This document shows, in pieces, positions 43,403 to 55,423 of a stretch of 64,000 nt of DNA; positions within the stretch are counted from its first letter, which is position 1, and every line of letters starts with the position of its first letter. The notes below the pieces were generated by a model that saw only the letters and a program-made list of their open reading frames with translations, made no database searches and was not told the DNA's origin. The stretch spans positions 310,001 to 374,000 of the forward strand of contig JALMGJ010000062.1 in NCBI GenBank assembly GCA_023362775.1. Direction: 5' to 3'. The position numbers and the translations under genes are program-made. This stretch comes from Charina bottae. Lineage: Eukaryota > Chordata > Lepidosauria > Squamata > Charinaidae.

Positions 43403-44382
43403 CTGGAGAGAGAGAAGGGGGGAAAGGGGGGTTACAGGCCAGCTATGAACTGCAGAAGTGTTTTCTTGCACGCGCACGGCCCTTTTTCCTCCCCAAACAC
43501 CACCATGCTATGGAAAGGCGGAGGCGCTCAGCAGCATCCACGAACCCAGAGTAAATTCCAAACATGGAGCAGAAGAATAAACCGCAGAAAAAAAACAGTT
43601 GTGTTGTTGGGCAAACACCTGGAATCCTACAAGCTCTGCCTTTTTCTCCCCTACCTGGTGCAAGATCAAAGAGAAGCTGGCTGAACCATATTTTTAACAG
43701 ACCGGTCAAGACCACAAGCCTCTTTTAGCGTCTAAGTCTAGTTTCACGCAAAACACAAGAGAGGAACCTCCGTCTATCGTCACACGGGACGCACCCCAAA
43801 ATCCTGGCATCAAAATGGGGGGAGAAAACGGCTGTTTTTCCGCTTGTGGAATTGGGAAGGATTAAAAAAAAAATCCCGTCCAAAAAAAAAAAAAAAGTCT
43901 CAATCTTTCAACCCCCACCAAGCTATAACTCTCACGGATAACATAAAATATTTTTTAAAATACAAAAAAAAAAAAAAAAAAGGTGTCCACAGTTGGACCC
44001 ACTTTTAAACCTTCCCCACTTTGCTTTCATAGGCTTCTGGTTCAAGGCAGGGAGGAATGGGAAAAAGAAATCACAAGACTCAAAAAGAAATGACTTTTTT
44101 TGTCAAGGGAAACAAGTTTTGAAAGTTTCCCCCCGTTTGGAGTTACCGATAATGCCAATTGTCTGTCAAAGGTCCTGCGGCAATCTCCAGCAATAATAAA
44201 AATAAACCAATCAAGAAGGTCAATTAATCACAGTGCTAGTTGATTAAATGATGGGAGCCCAATAATTTGAACTGAGAAAACACTTCAAGTCAGCACCTTT
44301 TAAATGATGTCAAAATGGCAAAGAATTTTGGTTGTTCTGGGCTAGAAATTACAACACAGTTGTAACAAGACAACAGCTCATA

Positions 44383-44791
44383 CAGGTAGTCCTTGTTTAT
44401 CGACTATTCGTTTAGTGATGGTCTGGACTTAGGACAGCGCCAAAACCCTGATTTGTGACCGGTCCTCACACTTATGACCGCTGCAGCGTCCCCACGGTCA
44501 TGTGATTGCAATTTGGGCACTTGGCAACCAGTTCGCATTTACAACTGTCACAACATCCCGCGGTCATGTGACCACCATTTGCTATCTTCCCGGCCGGCTT
44601 CCGGCAAGCAAAATCAATGGAGAACCATGTGATTCACTTAACAACCACGTGGTTCGCTTAACCACCACAGTGATTTGCTTAACGACCGTCGCAAAAATGG
44701 TCATAAAATCGGGTCGGATTCGCTTAACGACTCCATAGCTTAGTGACCAAAATTCCAGTCCCAATTGTGGTCATTAAGCAAGGACCACCTG
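44383..44791. mobile_element. Tigger/pogo-like MITE, copy 6
   Basis: Left end CAGGTAGTCCTTGTTTATCG; right end TAAGCAAGGACCACCTG, same length and internal order as copy 2. Confidence 0.9.
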
Positions 44792-45079
44792 TCTGCATTA
44801 GTAGCAAATGCAGGTGAAAGTTGGTGTGGTCTGTACAATCATTTATGTCAAGCATCTTCTGGCCATGAAATATGCACTGTATACCTGTATAAAAAAGAAG
44901 GGAGACATTCAATAATGTCTCTTTTTTAAGATTTCAGATTTAAGCCGCAGACAATAAGAATGGGGTGTGTGTAGAAGGTCCTCCTTTGTACTGCATGGGG
45001 GGAAAAAAATCTGAACCTCGACAGCAGTCACTCATTCCAGAAAACTCCAAAGTGCAAACTTTGAACTATCCTCAATTAA

Positions 45080-45225
45080 TGTATTGTCGAAGGCTTTCAC
45101 GGCCGGAGTTCAGTGGCTGTTGTGGGTCTTCCGGGCTGTGTGGCCGTGTTCTGGAAGTTGTGGTTCCTAGGAACCACAACTTCCAGAACACGGCCACACA
45201 GCCCGGAAGACCCACAACAGCCACT
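45080..45225. repeat. 114-bp perfect palindrome inside a 146-bp insertion
   Basis: 45112-45168 is the exact reverse complement of 45169-45225, with no spacer (centre CCTAGG). ACTATCCTCAATTAA occurs at 45065-45079 and again at 45223-45237, overlapping the palindrome's end by three bases. This marks target-site duplication. The 32 bases before the palindrome (GTCGAAGGCTTTCACGGCCG) resemble a repeat common in squamates. Confidence 0.93.
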
Positions 45226-45554
45226 ATCCTCAATTAAACTGTGTCCGTTTCAACAGAAAGTCAAGCGGAGTTTCGACATCAGCTTTGAACTACAGCCCTT
45301 AGCGTCTCAGGAGTTGCTGGGGGTCTGGAGGGCAGTAGGGTCCCCCTGCTTTAAGGAAATTGATTCAGTTCATCTTTATTTTCTCTTGCATTCTCTCTTC
45401 TCTGCAAGAGGAAACTTTCGCATTCCTCAACATGAAACGTCTCTTGTGCCAGTCAAGGCTAGGAGAAGGCAGCCTTCTGCTCTTCCCGTGGACAGTTAGG
45501 TGATCAAACGGACACCACACACAACCCCTCTCGGGTCAAGAAAGAGGCCCTGCA

Positions 45555-45960
45555 AAGACACCAGGAATGCTAGTTTATTGTTCTGCGGTATCATAACAGA
45601 ATCTTGAAAGCCTGCCAGAATTTCTCTTTACTTCGTCTTATACCTAACAAAATCAAGGTGGAGTTATTTTGAGCTTTTTCTCTCTCACGCTTTCCTCTTT
45701 CTCAGGACCGTGTGATCTTTTCTGCAAATCCCTCCTCACTCGTGCCTTCCCCAGGGTCAGTTCTATACCCCTTTATAGCCCATCGTCCACAAAGTCACTG
45801 CGAGTCCAGCTGCACTTTGAGTCACCAAAGGAGACTGGGATTCTCTGACGTCCAGCATCTGCTAAGAGACCTTCTTTGAATCCCAGCTGAACAAACTGTC
45901 CAGCATCTGAGTCACATACATGCATCCTAGTCACTCGTTTATGGCCTAACCTGCCTAGGA
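45555..45960 (-). repeat. LTR-like element (probable solo LTR)
   Basis: On the - strand a TATAAA box (45779-45774) lies about 200 bases before AATAAACTAGCATTCC (AATAAA at 45579-45574), the spacing expected in a retroviral-type LTR. No gag, pol or env ORF is attached. The ends were not defined. Confidence 0.5.
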
Positions 45961-46590
45961 TTGTTGGGGCTGAGAATAATTTGAGGTGGGGAGAGAGGAA
46001 AGGAAGAAAGGACTTTTAAAAAGGAAGCAAACACTCTTTCCTCTTGGCAATCATTTTAGGTGCATTTCCTGGACTACCAAGCTAGTTGATTTCTATTTGT
46101 CCAGCCAAACCCTTGGTACCCTCCGTTGTTTATTCAGAAGGAATGCCCTGGATGAATCCGTACCCACCACTCCCTTCACCGGTGTACAAAGTCCACTTTT
46201 TCTACTGAATCACAAACCAACCAGCTAGGTAAGCCACATAATGCCCAAGCGCAGAATTAACCGCGTTTCGAACTCTCCAAATCTGGCAGGCAGGGCAACT
46301 GATCAACCTGGTTACAGCGTCATCTGCACCCACTCCCCGGGGGGTCACAAGCGATGGGTGGCAAACCTGCAACTAAACCCACTTCAAAAACGTTTACGAG
46401 GAAACAATTTGGAGCTTCTGAGAAAACTCATCGGTCCTTTTGAAGGCAATCCAAGCGGACCGAAGAGAGAAGAGAAACGGAGAAATCGATGGCCCCACCC
46501 ATTTTCCCCGTGGCTCCGCCTACCACTATCAGGTACACAGTCTCATCCTTTCTCCCGTCCAAAAGCAAATGATTTTGAGAGGTTGACATT

Positions 46591-46592
<2 letters not shown>

Positions 46593-46642
<50 letters not shown>
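46593..46642 (+). repeat. (CA)n microsatellite
   Basis: About 25 uninterrupted CA units. Confidence 0.97.
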
Positions 46643-46645
<3 letters not shown>

Positions 46646-47017
46646 TTCTAGGAAAAAGGCTCCAATGAACTCAAAATATACATCCAGCAAGAATCTGACT
46701 GTTGCTTCTCTGTATGAGTCACTGTTCTCGTCTCAGCTCTTTTCAGACAGCCCATCCAGGGGCCAGGCTTTCTGTCTCATCTCTGAACCCTTGAATCACT
46801 CACTCATTTTGGAAATGCATCTCCCCAAACAGGAATCTGGGCTTAGGAGAGTGGCTGGGTTTACTTGAGATTACCCATCACGAACCCCAATGTATTTTCA
46901 GCTTTGTGTGATTAGCAAACCACGATTTATGGTTTTCCTGCCTTGTGCTTACGAAAATCATGGTTGAAACAAACCATGGCTTTATAGGATGTGTGATGCC
47001 AGCCATGTGCTTTATAG

Positions 47018-47201
47018 CAGGGGTCCCCAATCTGTGGGGCGCGGCCTGTTACCCGGTGTGTGCGATTGGCTCCCGCCTGCAAACCCCACCCCCCGGTGTG
47101 CGCGATTGGCTCCCACCTGCAAACCCCACCCACCCTCCCGGTCTGTGGAAAAATTGTCTTCCACAACTGGTCCCTGGTGCCAAAAAGGTTGGGGACCGCT
47201 G
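47018..47201. mobile_element. hAT element, CAGGGGTCCCCAA type (TSD CTTTATAG)
   Basis: Starts CAGGGGTCCCCAATCTG and ends AGGTTGGGGACCGCTG. The exact 8-bp duplication CTTTATAG is at 47010-47017 and 47202-47209. The inside shows an imperfect duplication of GCGATTGGCTCCC(G/A)CCTGC and the GGTCTGTGGAAAAATTG block known from amniote hAT elements. Confidence 0.93.
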
Positions 47202-48179
47202 CTTTATAGGATGCATGATGCCAAGTATTCCATGTGCTAACACAGGGCGAGGGGAGAAACAGGGCACATGACTGTGCTGGCCTTTATTGCTTTGGGGTCT
47301 ATGAACCTCAAAATTTCCTCTTTCCAAAGGGGGGACCAGTTCCAAAGAGGATTGGGAAGAACTGGTCTCCTGCATCAAACAAAATTTGTCATCCTGTGGA
47401 AACCAGGAGGGGAATGTCATCCCTCGCTTGCTCTGCGAACAGGGTTTGCGTAGGCAGTGCCGAGCCAAGTGCCGAGCCTGGGTGCCTCCCCTTTCATCCA
47501 TCTCTAATTCATGCTTGGTGATATTTGCCCTCACATTTCGACTGCATTCTATAGCACGAATTAGACATTCAGGAGAAACTTGAGAAGACCGCTGAGTGCG
47601 AATTAGTAACTTGTGGTACTAGCAGTTCCCTGTCAGACACTCGGGCCTCCCTCTGTGACATCATACAAAGTACAAACTTGTCAGCATTCAAGGCTACAAA
47701 GAAAGAAATTCAAGGATCGCTGTCATCCTCTGCAAGTTTCCTGTGATCCCACAGAAGGTCCACAAACGTTCTAACATGGGCAAAGAAGGGACCGATGTAA
47801 AAATGCTGAGCATCAGTGCAGCTACCGCGTAACGAAGGCTAGTTTTCACACGGGTGGGGATAGGGATTCTCTGTCAGGGTTAGCGATGGGAGAGGCTGAG
47901 CCCCATAACTTTCAAACCCTGATTAGTGCCAGCAAGCCGGGGAGATTGACTTTTGTGATCACTCCAGGCCTTCAGAGGAAGCAGGCCAGAAAAAGCTACC
48001 TCTGCAAGGGCGGGGGGGGGGGGGTTCCCAGAGCCAGGGAGGGGCCATAAACACCCCTGGAAGGGGTAACCTGCAGGCTGATTCTCACAGCCCGGGTTTC
48101 TCGGTAACCAGAAAGGACCCTCCGGTTGGACATGAAGTCCCAGCTACTCGGGTAAGGAAGGAAGGGACGGGGCTGGTCA

Positions 48180-48720
48180 CTGCATCATGACCCCCCCCCA
48201 CTGGCCCATGGAGGTCCGCCCGAGCTCCGCGCAGGGTCCGGTCGCAGCCCTGCAAGAAGGGAAGACGTTAACCGCAGCTCGGTACTCACGGGGTGTCTTC
48301 GATACCCTGACGATAAGGGTCGTCGTAACTCCAGGCCGTCCCCTCTGGTGCAGGCAGTGGCAAGCACCAGCTGCTGGGTTCAGGCCAGGCGGGGTCCCCG
48401 GCCTCCGCCAGATCCTACCCAACTGCAGCTAATACAAGCTACGCCCCCGGCATGGGAGGTCTCTGCCTTGGAGCCCCCTCGGCCTCTCGCCTGGCTGAAA
48501 TAGAGAGAAATAAGATGTTTTTCACAGAGAAACGGCGGCGGAGCGCCAGCGACGTTGCCCGACCCCTGCGAAGAGCTGAGGACGGGCCTGGGGGGGGCTG
48601 TCCTGTTTAGCCAGGGCGGGCGACGGAGCCTGGCGTGCGGGGGCAGTCTATCACGGGCGCCAAGAGGGCAGCAACGGAGTCAAACGGCGCCTGGGAAGAG
48701 ACCTAGAAAGGGGACCGGAT
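48180..48720. promoter_or_regulatory. CpG-rich patch, candidate ZNF362 5' exon or promoter
   Basis: CpG density rises here relative to the flanks. On the - strand a strong donor, CACCCC|GTGAGTACC (exon end 48290), follows a frame open back to about 48411 that would continue in phase into MAEPRF but has no ATG. A 5' UTR exon is the simplest reading. Confidence 0.35.
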
Positions 48721-50091
48721 GGAGGGGCCGACTATTCAGCTGACCCAGGTGGTGATTTACTCTGCCCACTAATCGGGCGTGAGCCACCCTTGTGTCTTCA
48801 TGACTGAGGCGGCTCAGCTGTGGGGAAAGGGCTCCGTCCCCACGTCTTATAATGCAGGCCGACAGGTGGAGAAGCCGGGATTCTGACGCTCCCAAGACAG
48901 ACGGTGACAATGCAAGAAAACTTCACTGGGGGCCCATCTTAATCCGAGAACCTCCATTGAACCCTTACCGCGTGTTCCGGTCGCACAACATGCTAAACCT
49001 GCCTTCGGTTAACCTGGGTTAGCTCCTCCTATAGCTCATGCGGGCGTCTGCAATGGGGGGACAGGATGTCAAGGCACCCATGTGGCTTCCAGCAGGTGCC
49101 CACAGCTCAGCGCCCAGCACAAAGGTGTTGGGGTGACTCTCTGGTTTTACACATTGCGCGCGTGCAGATTCCCAAAGGAAGACTAGCCAGGTGTGTGAAT
49201 CCGGCCCCTCTGGGAGACTGGGTTCTCCCACCACGCTAAACCCTAAACCAGGTTAAGGAACCCACCAGCGATGCCCCAGCGAACCACATCACATAGCGGA
49301 GTTTCACGCCAACCCTGACCTACCAGAGGCTTGTGTGAACTCGGCTACGTGTGGGTTTCCACCTTTTCCTCCAAGCTGTGATCGTGGGCCAAATCCCTCT
49401 TTCTAAAGACACCCTTCCCATCCAGGGAGAATAAATCCTCCTTTGTAATGGCGAAGGATTTTGGCTGCATCAGCTCATTGGGTTGTAGAAATCTGAGGGC
49501 AAGGAAGAGATAGACATCGGTCACCGAAGATAAAGAGAGGAAGCCCTTTACGCCGGGGGGGGGGGGGGGGAAAGGACTAGAAACACAGCAGCCACCCGAC
49601 TACGAGGGAGGAAGCCCTGTCGAAGTCACGCCCCGGAAAGATTCAGTTCTCGCGCAAGCATCTTGCTCGCTACAAAGGCTCCCCGGAAGAATAACGGCGA
49701 TCTAGCACAACCAGCCCTTCAACAGAAGACACATTCACAGCATCCACGTTGTGACACGTTCTCACCAACTGAACGCCTTGCTGCCATCCATAAACCAAAG
49801 GTAAATCTCTTCCATCTACTCCCTTGCCCTCTCCAGGGCCCATCGCACGCCTGCCTTTGAATGTCACGTCCCTCGGCTGTTTCTGAAAACCGCCTGTTCA
49901 TTTGGCATTTCTCTCTCCAGGCATAGCTCCTCTTTCTCCTTTGTACAATCTGCAAGAAGGAGGGATGCCGAAATCCAATGGGCTACAAACTAAACAGACC
50001 CAGACAACTCTCTTGCCTGACACCTGGTGGTTCTCTTACGTTTCTCTTCCTGGATATAGGCACACACAGCCATTTTTTCCAATCTCTAGGC

Positions 50092-50412
50092 CAGGGTTTT
50101 CCAAACTTTTCCCGCAGCGACACACCATCGGTGGTGTGCGAGAAAACCTGGAAGTGCCGCTGCTGTGGCGGCATGCAAAAACCCAGAAGTGTCGCCACCG
50201 CCTTCGGTTTTTGCGCGCCGCAGCGGTGGCGGCAGTGGTGTCCTTGTGTGCCATGCGAAAACCCGGAAGCGCTGATGGCCCGCCCCCACCGCCGTGCGCA
50301 CAGCCGCGCATGGCGGCAGCGCACCATCAGCGCTTCCGGGTTTTGACGTGACACACCTGGGCCCCGCAGGCGACACACTTTTGTGTCATGACACAGAGTT
50401 TGGAAAGCTGTG
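50092..50412. mobile_element. CpG-rich hAT MITE, copy 6 (TSD CTCTAGGC)
   Basis: Ends CAGGGTTTTCCAAACTTTTC and AGAGTTTGGAAAGCTGTG. The exact duplication CTCTAGGC is at 50084-50091 and 50413-50420. Confidence 0.93.
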
Positions 50413-50676
50413 CTCTAGGCACACAGCCTCGTTCTGTTGACATAGAGCTGTTAGCGCTTTAACTGCCTCAGCACCTGTAGCTTTAAACAGCTCAATGGCT
50501 ATTTGGCTCCAGCTGGTGCTTGCCTGTTTAACAGCTGAACCTTTGCCTATCCCATCACACCTCCTAGGAGCCATTTATTGAGCACAACCAAGCACAAACT
50601 CAGGGGTGTCCTTTTGAAGAATCACTAGCCCACCACTCTTTTGAATGGAGCCCTACCTTGTATAATCCTGTCCTAT

Positions 50677-50722
50677 CATCCATCCATCCATCCATCTATC
50701 CATCCATCCATCCATCCATCCA
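50677..50722 (+). repeat. (CATC)n microsatellite
   Basis: About eleven CATC units with one CTAT interruption. Confidence 0.93.
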
Positions 50723-51103
50723 ATTTTTATCACCGCCCATCTCCCTCCACAATTCTACTCCCTTTTAAATTCACATATTCCCAAAGCACCCAATTTAGTG
50801 CACTTCGTTTCCATCTCAAGCTTTCCTACTCGAACGTTCGAGTTTCCAACACTCCACATTACAAATGTGTTGTTGGGAATGGCGGAGCTGTGGCGCCAAC
50901 CTTGGGACTCCAGGTTCTACTCAAACTCAAAGGAGGACGAATGAGAGCCATCACACAGCCTCCCTCCTGGGGGCTCCATCAGTGGAGCCGAGGTGGAACA
51001 GCCAATTGTCTGGGGTGGACTGAGGATTCCTGCCCGGGCTGGGGTTGGAGTAGAAGACCCCCTTTCAATGATAGGATTCTCGGATTCTCTTTCCCTTCCA
51101 AAC

Positions 51104-51129
51104 TGTGTGTGTGTGTGTGTGTGTGTGTC
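51104..51129 (+). repeat. (GT)n microsatellite
   Basis: About thirteen GT units. Confidence 0.9.
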
Positions 51130-51294
51130 TTAGCATTTGTTTCAGCTATACCATTTTCTTGACAACTAGTGTTGCCACAGACTTCTTCTGCCTTTGTTCT
51201 GGGGGGGCCCTCCTTCTCTGGACGGTGGATGAGTCTTCGCGTCCGTCGCCACTAAAGTCCCCAGCAGGAATGACTGTACCAGGAACCCCCGATT

Positions 51295-51413
51295 TTAACA
51301 TTCTTTCCTTGGAATTCATATTTTGTATTGATGTAATTTTATAGATTTTTAATTCTATTTTATTGTGCACCGCCCAGGGTCCCCGTTGGGGGAGATGGGC
51401 GGTAATATAAATC

Positions 51414-51444
<31 letters not shown>

Positions 51445-51450
51445 ACAAAC
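51295..51450 (+). repeat. 3' end of a LINE/SINE with AATA tail
   Basis: It contains CACCGCCCAGGGTCCCC, GGGAGATGGGCGGTAATATA and an (AATA)n tail (51415-51444). This is the layout of CR1/L2-type retroelement 3' ends in reptiles. Confidence 0.6.
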
Positions 51451-52085
51451 CCCCGATTTTCCTGGGATGGCTTTTCAGGGCCCTGAAGCAACTGAGCCTC
51501 CCAGCGAGGAAGGGAAAAACTCACAAGTTCAATACTTTTAATATTTTTTAATATTTTTAATCACACCCCTTGGAATAAATCACGGGGCTTCTATCACACC
51601 CTCACAACTTGTTAGCTGCGTTCCCAACGCGCGCGGTGTGTTTTTCTGTTTCCTTCCGGCATCACAAGGAAAAGACGCACCTCTGATGCCATCTCAAGCA
51701 TTCAAAACTGGCCAAGTGAAGGGGACACCTATCAGGGAGTGTCGCAGTTAGCTCCCTGGATGATATACCGCCCTGCCGAAATCTATCACCACCGAGAGAA
51801 GCAGTAAATTCCGCCAAACTTTTACACTGAGTGTGACTGGAACATAAGCCCTCTGCATGGTCACGGGGAACAAATTCCAGGACTCCTGGTCACAAACAGA
51901 GACCTAACAAAACTATGCACCCCAGAACAGACAAAAATCTACGGTACTCAAAAGAAAGCAAAGCCTTTCCTGTCCTGAAAGAAAATCGGGGCTGAAATGA
52001 TTGAATTGGCTTTCCATTTGGGATGATGTTTGCCTCTGTTGCCAGATGTCTGCAAGATGAACAGTGGCATCTCCAGGCTCTAATA

Positions 52086-52382
52086 CACAGCTTTCCAAAC
52101 TGTGTGTCATGACACAAAAGTGTGTCGCCTGCAGGGCCCAGGTGTGTCGCGTCAAAACCCGGAAGCGCTGATGGTGCGCCGCTGCACACGGCAGCGGCGC
52201 ACCATCAGCGCTTCCGGGTTTTCGCACGGCACACAAGGACACCGCCACCGCTGCGGCGCGCGAAAATCCGAAAGCAGTGCAGTGGCGGTGGTGTGCAAAA
52301 ACCGAAAGTGGTGGCAGCGCTTCCGGGTTTTCTCGTGCACCACCATTGGTGTGTCGCCACGGGAAAACTTTGGAAAGCCCTG
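52086..52382. mobile_element. CpG-rich hAT MITE, copy 7 (TSD CTCTAATA)
   Basis: Starts CACAGCTTTCCAAACTGTG and ends AACTTTGGAAAGCCCTG. The exact duplication CTCTAATA is at 52078-52085 and 52383-52390. It has an internal perfect block CGGAAGCGCTGATGGTGCGC and its inverse. Confidence 0.93.
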
Positions 52383-53454
52383 CTCTAATAAAATGTTTTC
52401 CCCAAACGGGGGCCTTGCAAACACTTCTTCAAACACTTGAAATGGGTTGTAACACTTCAGTTCTGCTGGCAGGAATTTCTGGGCAGTCCTAATATCGCGG
52501 GTGGTGATCAGATTGGGAAACTCTGTTCTATAATCGACAGAAATATCCACACTTCCTGCTGGGGAATCCCATCTCCACTCCTTTTAACCTATCTTCCTTT
52601 TCAGATCCACTTCCTACATTTATTAGTTGATAAAACAAAACAGAACCTTCAGATGTAGCGGCAGTCTATCTGGGGATTCAAGTTGCTGGGGAAAGACGTG
52701 CCTTAATGGGCCTTCCGTTTGGCCCTCCTACTTGGAAACAACGTACTGGACTAAACTGGCTTTAGGGTTGACCCCGCAGGTCTTCTAAAATATGTCAATA
52801 ATCCCGAAAAGTTTAAAATACGAGGAAGCTAAGCCGGGTTCCCACAAGCTCGTGCAAATAAGTTACAGCCCGTACATATTCTGGAAAGCAGGCAAGCCAC
52901 CAAGGCGAGAACAGACGGAAGCGAGTTTCAAATTTCCAAAATCTTCTTTTCCCTGGTCGCCTCCAAGCCCTTCTGATTCACCATAGATGACTAAGAACTT
53001 CTCAAGCTTTTTCCATGCAAAAGAACAATTGTTGGCTGTGTAAATCCATTGCCACCCCATGTTCCTCTATGGAGGGCACCTTCTGCCTAGTTCTGGATCA
53101 TTTCTCTTCAACTGGGACACAGGTCCAGATCAAACACGCTCACGAACACAGCAGAAAACTCTTAACTCTCCCACGTATGACAAAGAAAGTCTTAGGATGG
53201 AAAAAATAAAGCGTGTGCAGTTTTATTTGTGGGGGAAGTTTGCCTTACTGCGATGCAGGTTAAGCAAAAGAGGAATGCCCCTTTTGATAAAATTAATTAG
53301 CAACCTAGCAAAGGAAAAAACATATGAATCAAATCAAGGAAAGAGAAGTAATACAATCCTAATCAAATCTAAAAGTTGCATTTCATTCTTTTCAGGTATC
53401 TACCTGTAGGAAGAGAATTTATTTATGTTCACCTTACACACACCAAAATCAGTA

Positions 53455-53796
53455 CAGGTAGTCCTCACTTAACAACCATTCATTTAGCGACAGTTCGGAC
53501 TTACGACAGTGCTGGAAAAAACGACTTGTGACCGGTCCTTGCACTTACGATCTTCGCAGCATCCCACGGTCACGGGATCACCATTTTCAACCTTCCCAGC
53601 CAGCTTCCAGCAAGCAAAATCAATGGGGAACCGCGAGATTCGCTTAACGACCACACGGTTCGCTTAACAACTGCGGTGATCCGTTTAACGACCGCCGCAA
53701 AAAGGTTGTAAGATTGGGTCAGTTTCGCTTAATGACCACTTCGCTTAGCAACCAAAATTCTGTCCCCAATTGTGGTCCTTAAGCGACGACTACCTG
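53455..53796. mobile_element. Tigger/pogo-like MITE, copy 7
   Basis: Left end CAGGTAGTCCTCACTTAAC; right end TAAGCGACGACTACCTG; TA on both sides. Confidence 0.9.
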
Positions 53797-53924
53797 TAGA
53801 GTCCTACAGTTTTTATGTCTTCAGTTTCCCTTTTTTCTCCCCTTAAAATCTAAATCATATAACATAAGTGTGTGTTACTGATTCAGTTCAAACATTCAGA
53901 GAAGCCATGATTTCACTAACCATG

Positions 53925-54080
53925 GTCTGTTGAATAAGCCACAATTAGCTGGGTTCACATATTACACTAGACTATAAACCATGTTTTATAAACCCTAATC
54001 AATACACTAAGAAGTGATTTCCTTTAACCAGTTTGTTTACAAAATGCACTAAGCCACAAACCAACCATGTCTTAAAACTC
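53925..54080. repeat. Dispersed AAACCATGGTTT-type repeat
   Basis: ACCATGGTCTGTTGAATAAG, CACAATTAGCTGGGTTCACA and ATAAACCATGTTTTAT match words in the other copies. Confidence 0.4.
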
Positions 54081-55423
54081 CAATATTGCAACAGAAACAG
54101 TCTATCATAGATTGCAATGAGCATTTGTTACGTATGTTTTCCCCTGCTCAAAAGTTTCAGTCTAACTTTGATTTTCACAACATTTCACACGTGTATACAG
54201 TAGACATGCTATTTTTAAATTTTTGTTTTCCTTCATTAAGTAAATTAAATAAACAAGCACGATCAATTACATTGCCTTTGATTTAGGACCGCAGGAAAAA
54301 AAAATCCCCAAATTCACACCCAACTTTGCTGGAAAGCCTGTCACACTAGCAGATAGTTGGGAAAACAAATAAGGAATCAAACACATGGGAATTAGGGGAA
54401 AAACTCAATTCATGTATCGAAAAGCTATAAATCCCCAAAGACTGTAATCTTCCAAAATTAAAATTTTGGCCATGCAGTTCTCCAAATGAAAATCAGGCAC
54501 ATGGCTATGCATATCTTACGGGAAAGTATTCCTCAAACGCATGCATCAGGATGCATACAAATGCCTTAGATATTTCTCCAGTTTTTTTCCTCCCGCAGAA
54601 GAGGCACCTGTGTTTCCACCTTATTCCCAGGATGCTTGAGAATTTCAGTTTAATTTCTCTTGGGGGTTTGTAGGTGGCAATGGGCACTACCAATGGTGGT
54701 GGTGTTCCCTGTGACACGCCTACCCATCCCTTTGTAACCTGGCTGCTTGGCCACACTTCCTAACTGGAGAAGGGAGGCTGTTATCTGTGCCACGAACACA
54801 TGCACACACACACATGTAAATGCACACATCCCCTGGCCATTTGATAGCAAAGTAAGTGTGCAACACCCCAACGCGGCCCTGAAAATTTCGCTGAAAAATC
54901 TGTTCTTCCTTGAAAGTAATTCTGGAAGCAAATTCTGTATCCTCAAAGGGGAAAAACATGCAGGGAAGCTTTTGAGACAACAGGAACTCACATCTGGATC
55001 AGCTGGCAATGATGGGGGCAAAAAAAGCAGACACCCAGGAGGGGGCAGGGACAGCAACATGAACCAGCCTAAAGAAGAACAAGCTTAAATCAAAGTCTAG
55101 ATTTATTCCGAGAAAAGCTCTTTAAAAGGTCATCGCTGCCGTTCGGTAAAATACTAGCCTAACTTTTTCAAATGCCAAATTTGTGCCCAGAAAAAAGAAA
55201 GGGGTTCATTTTTACCTACGCCGAAATGGATATGGTAAGGCGGTTATTTTTCCCAATCGCTTCTCAGTCTTGCAAATGTTTGTAGGAAAACAAAATCTTA
55301 CACCAGTCATTTTCAATCGTAAGCCAGGCCCCCAATCGGAGGTCCCCAAGGAGGACTAGGAAAAACCCGGGGATCAGCGCCGCTTGAATGACACGAGACG
55401 CAGGGCTGATTAAAGGAAAAAGA

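Noticed and set aside
48290..48411. A coding exon extending ZNF362 at its N terminus
   Set aside because: The frame is open and in phase but has no ATG before an in-frame TAG, has a poor upstream acceptor tract, and does not resemble the human N terminus. Kept only as a possible 5' UTR exon.
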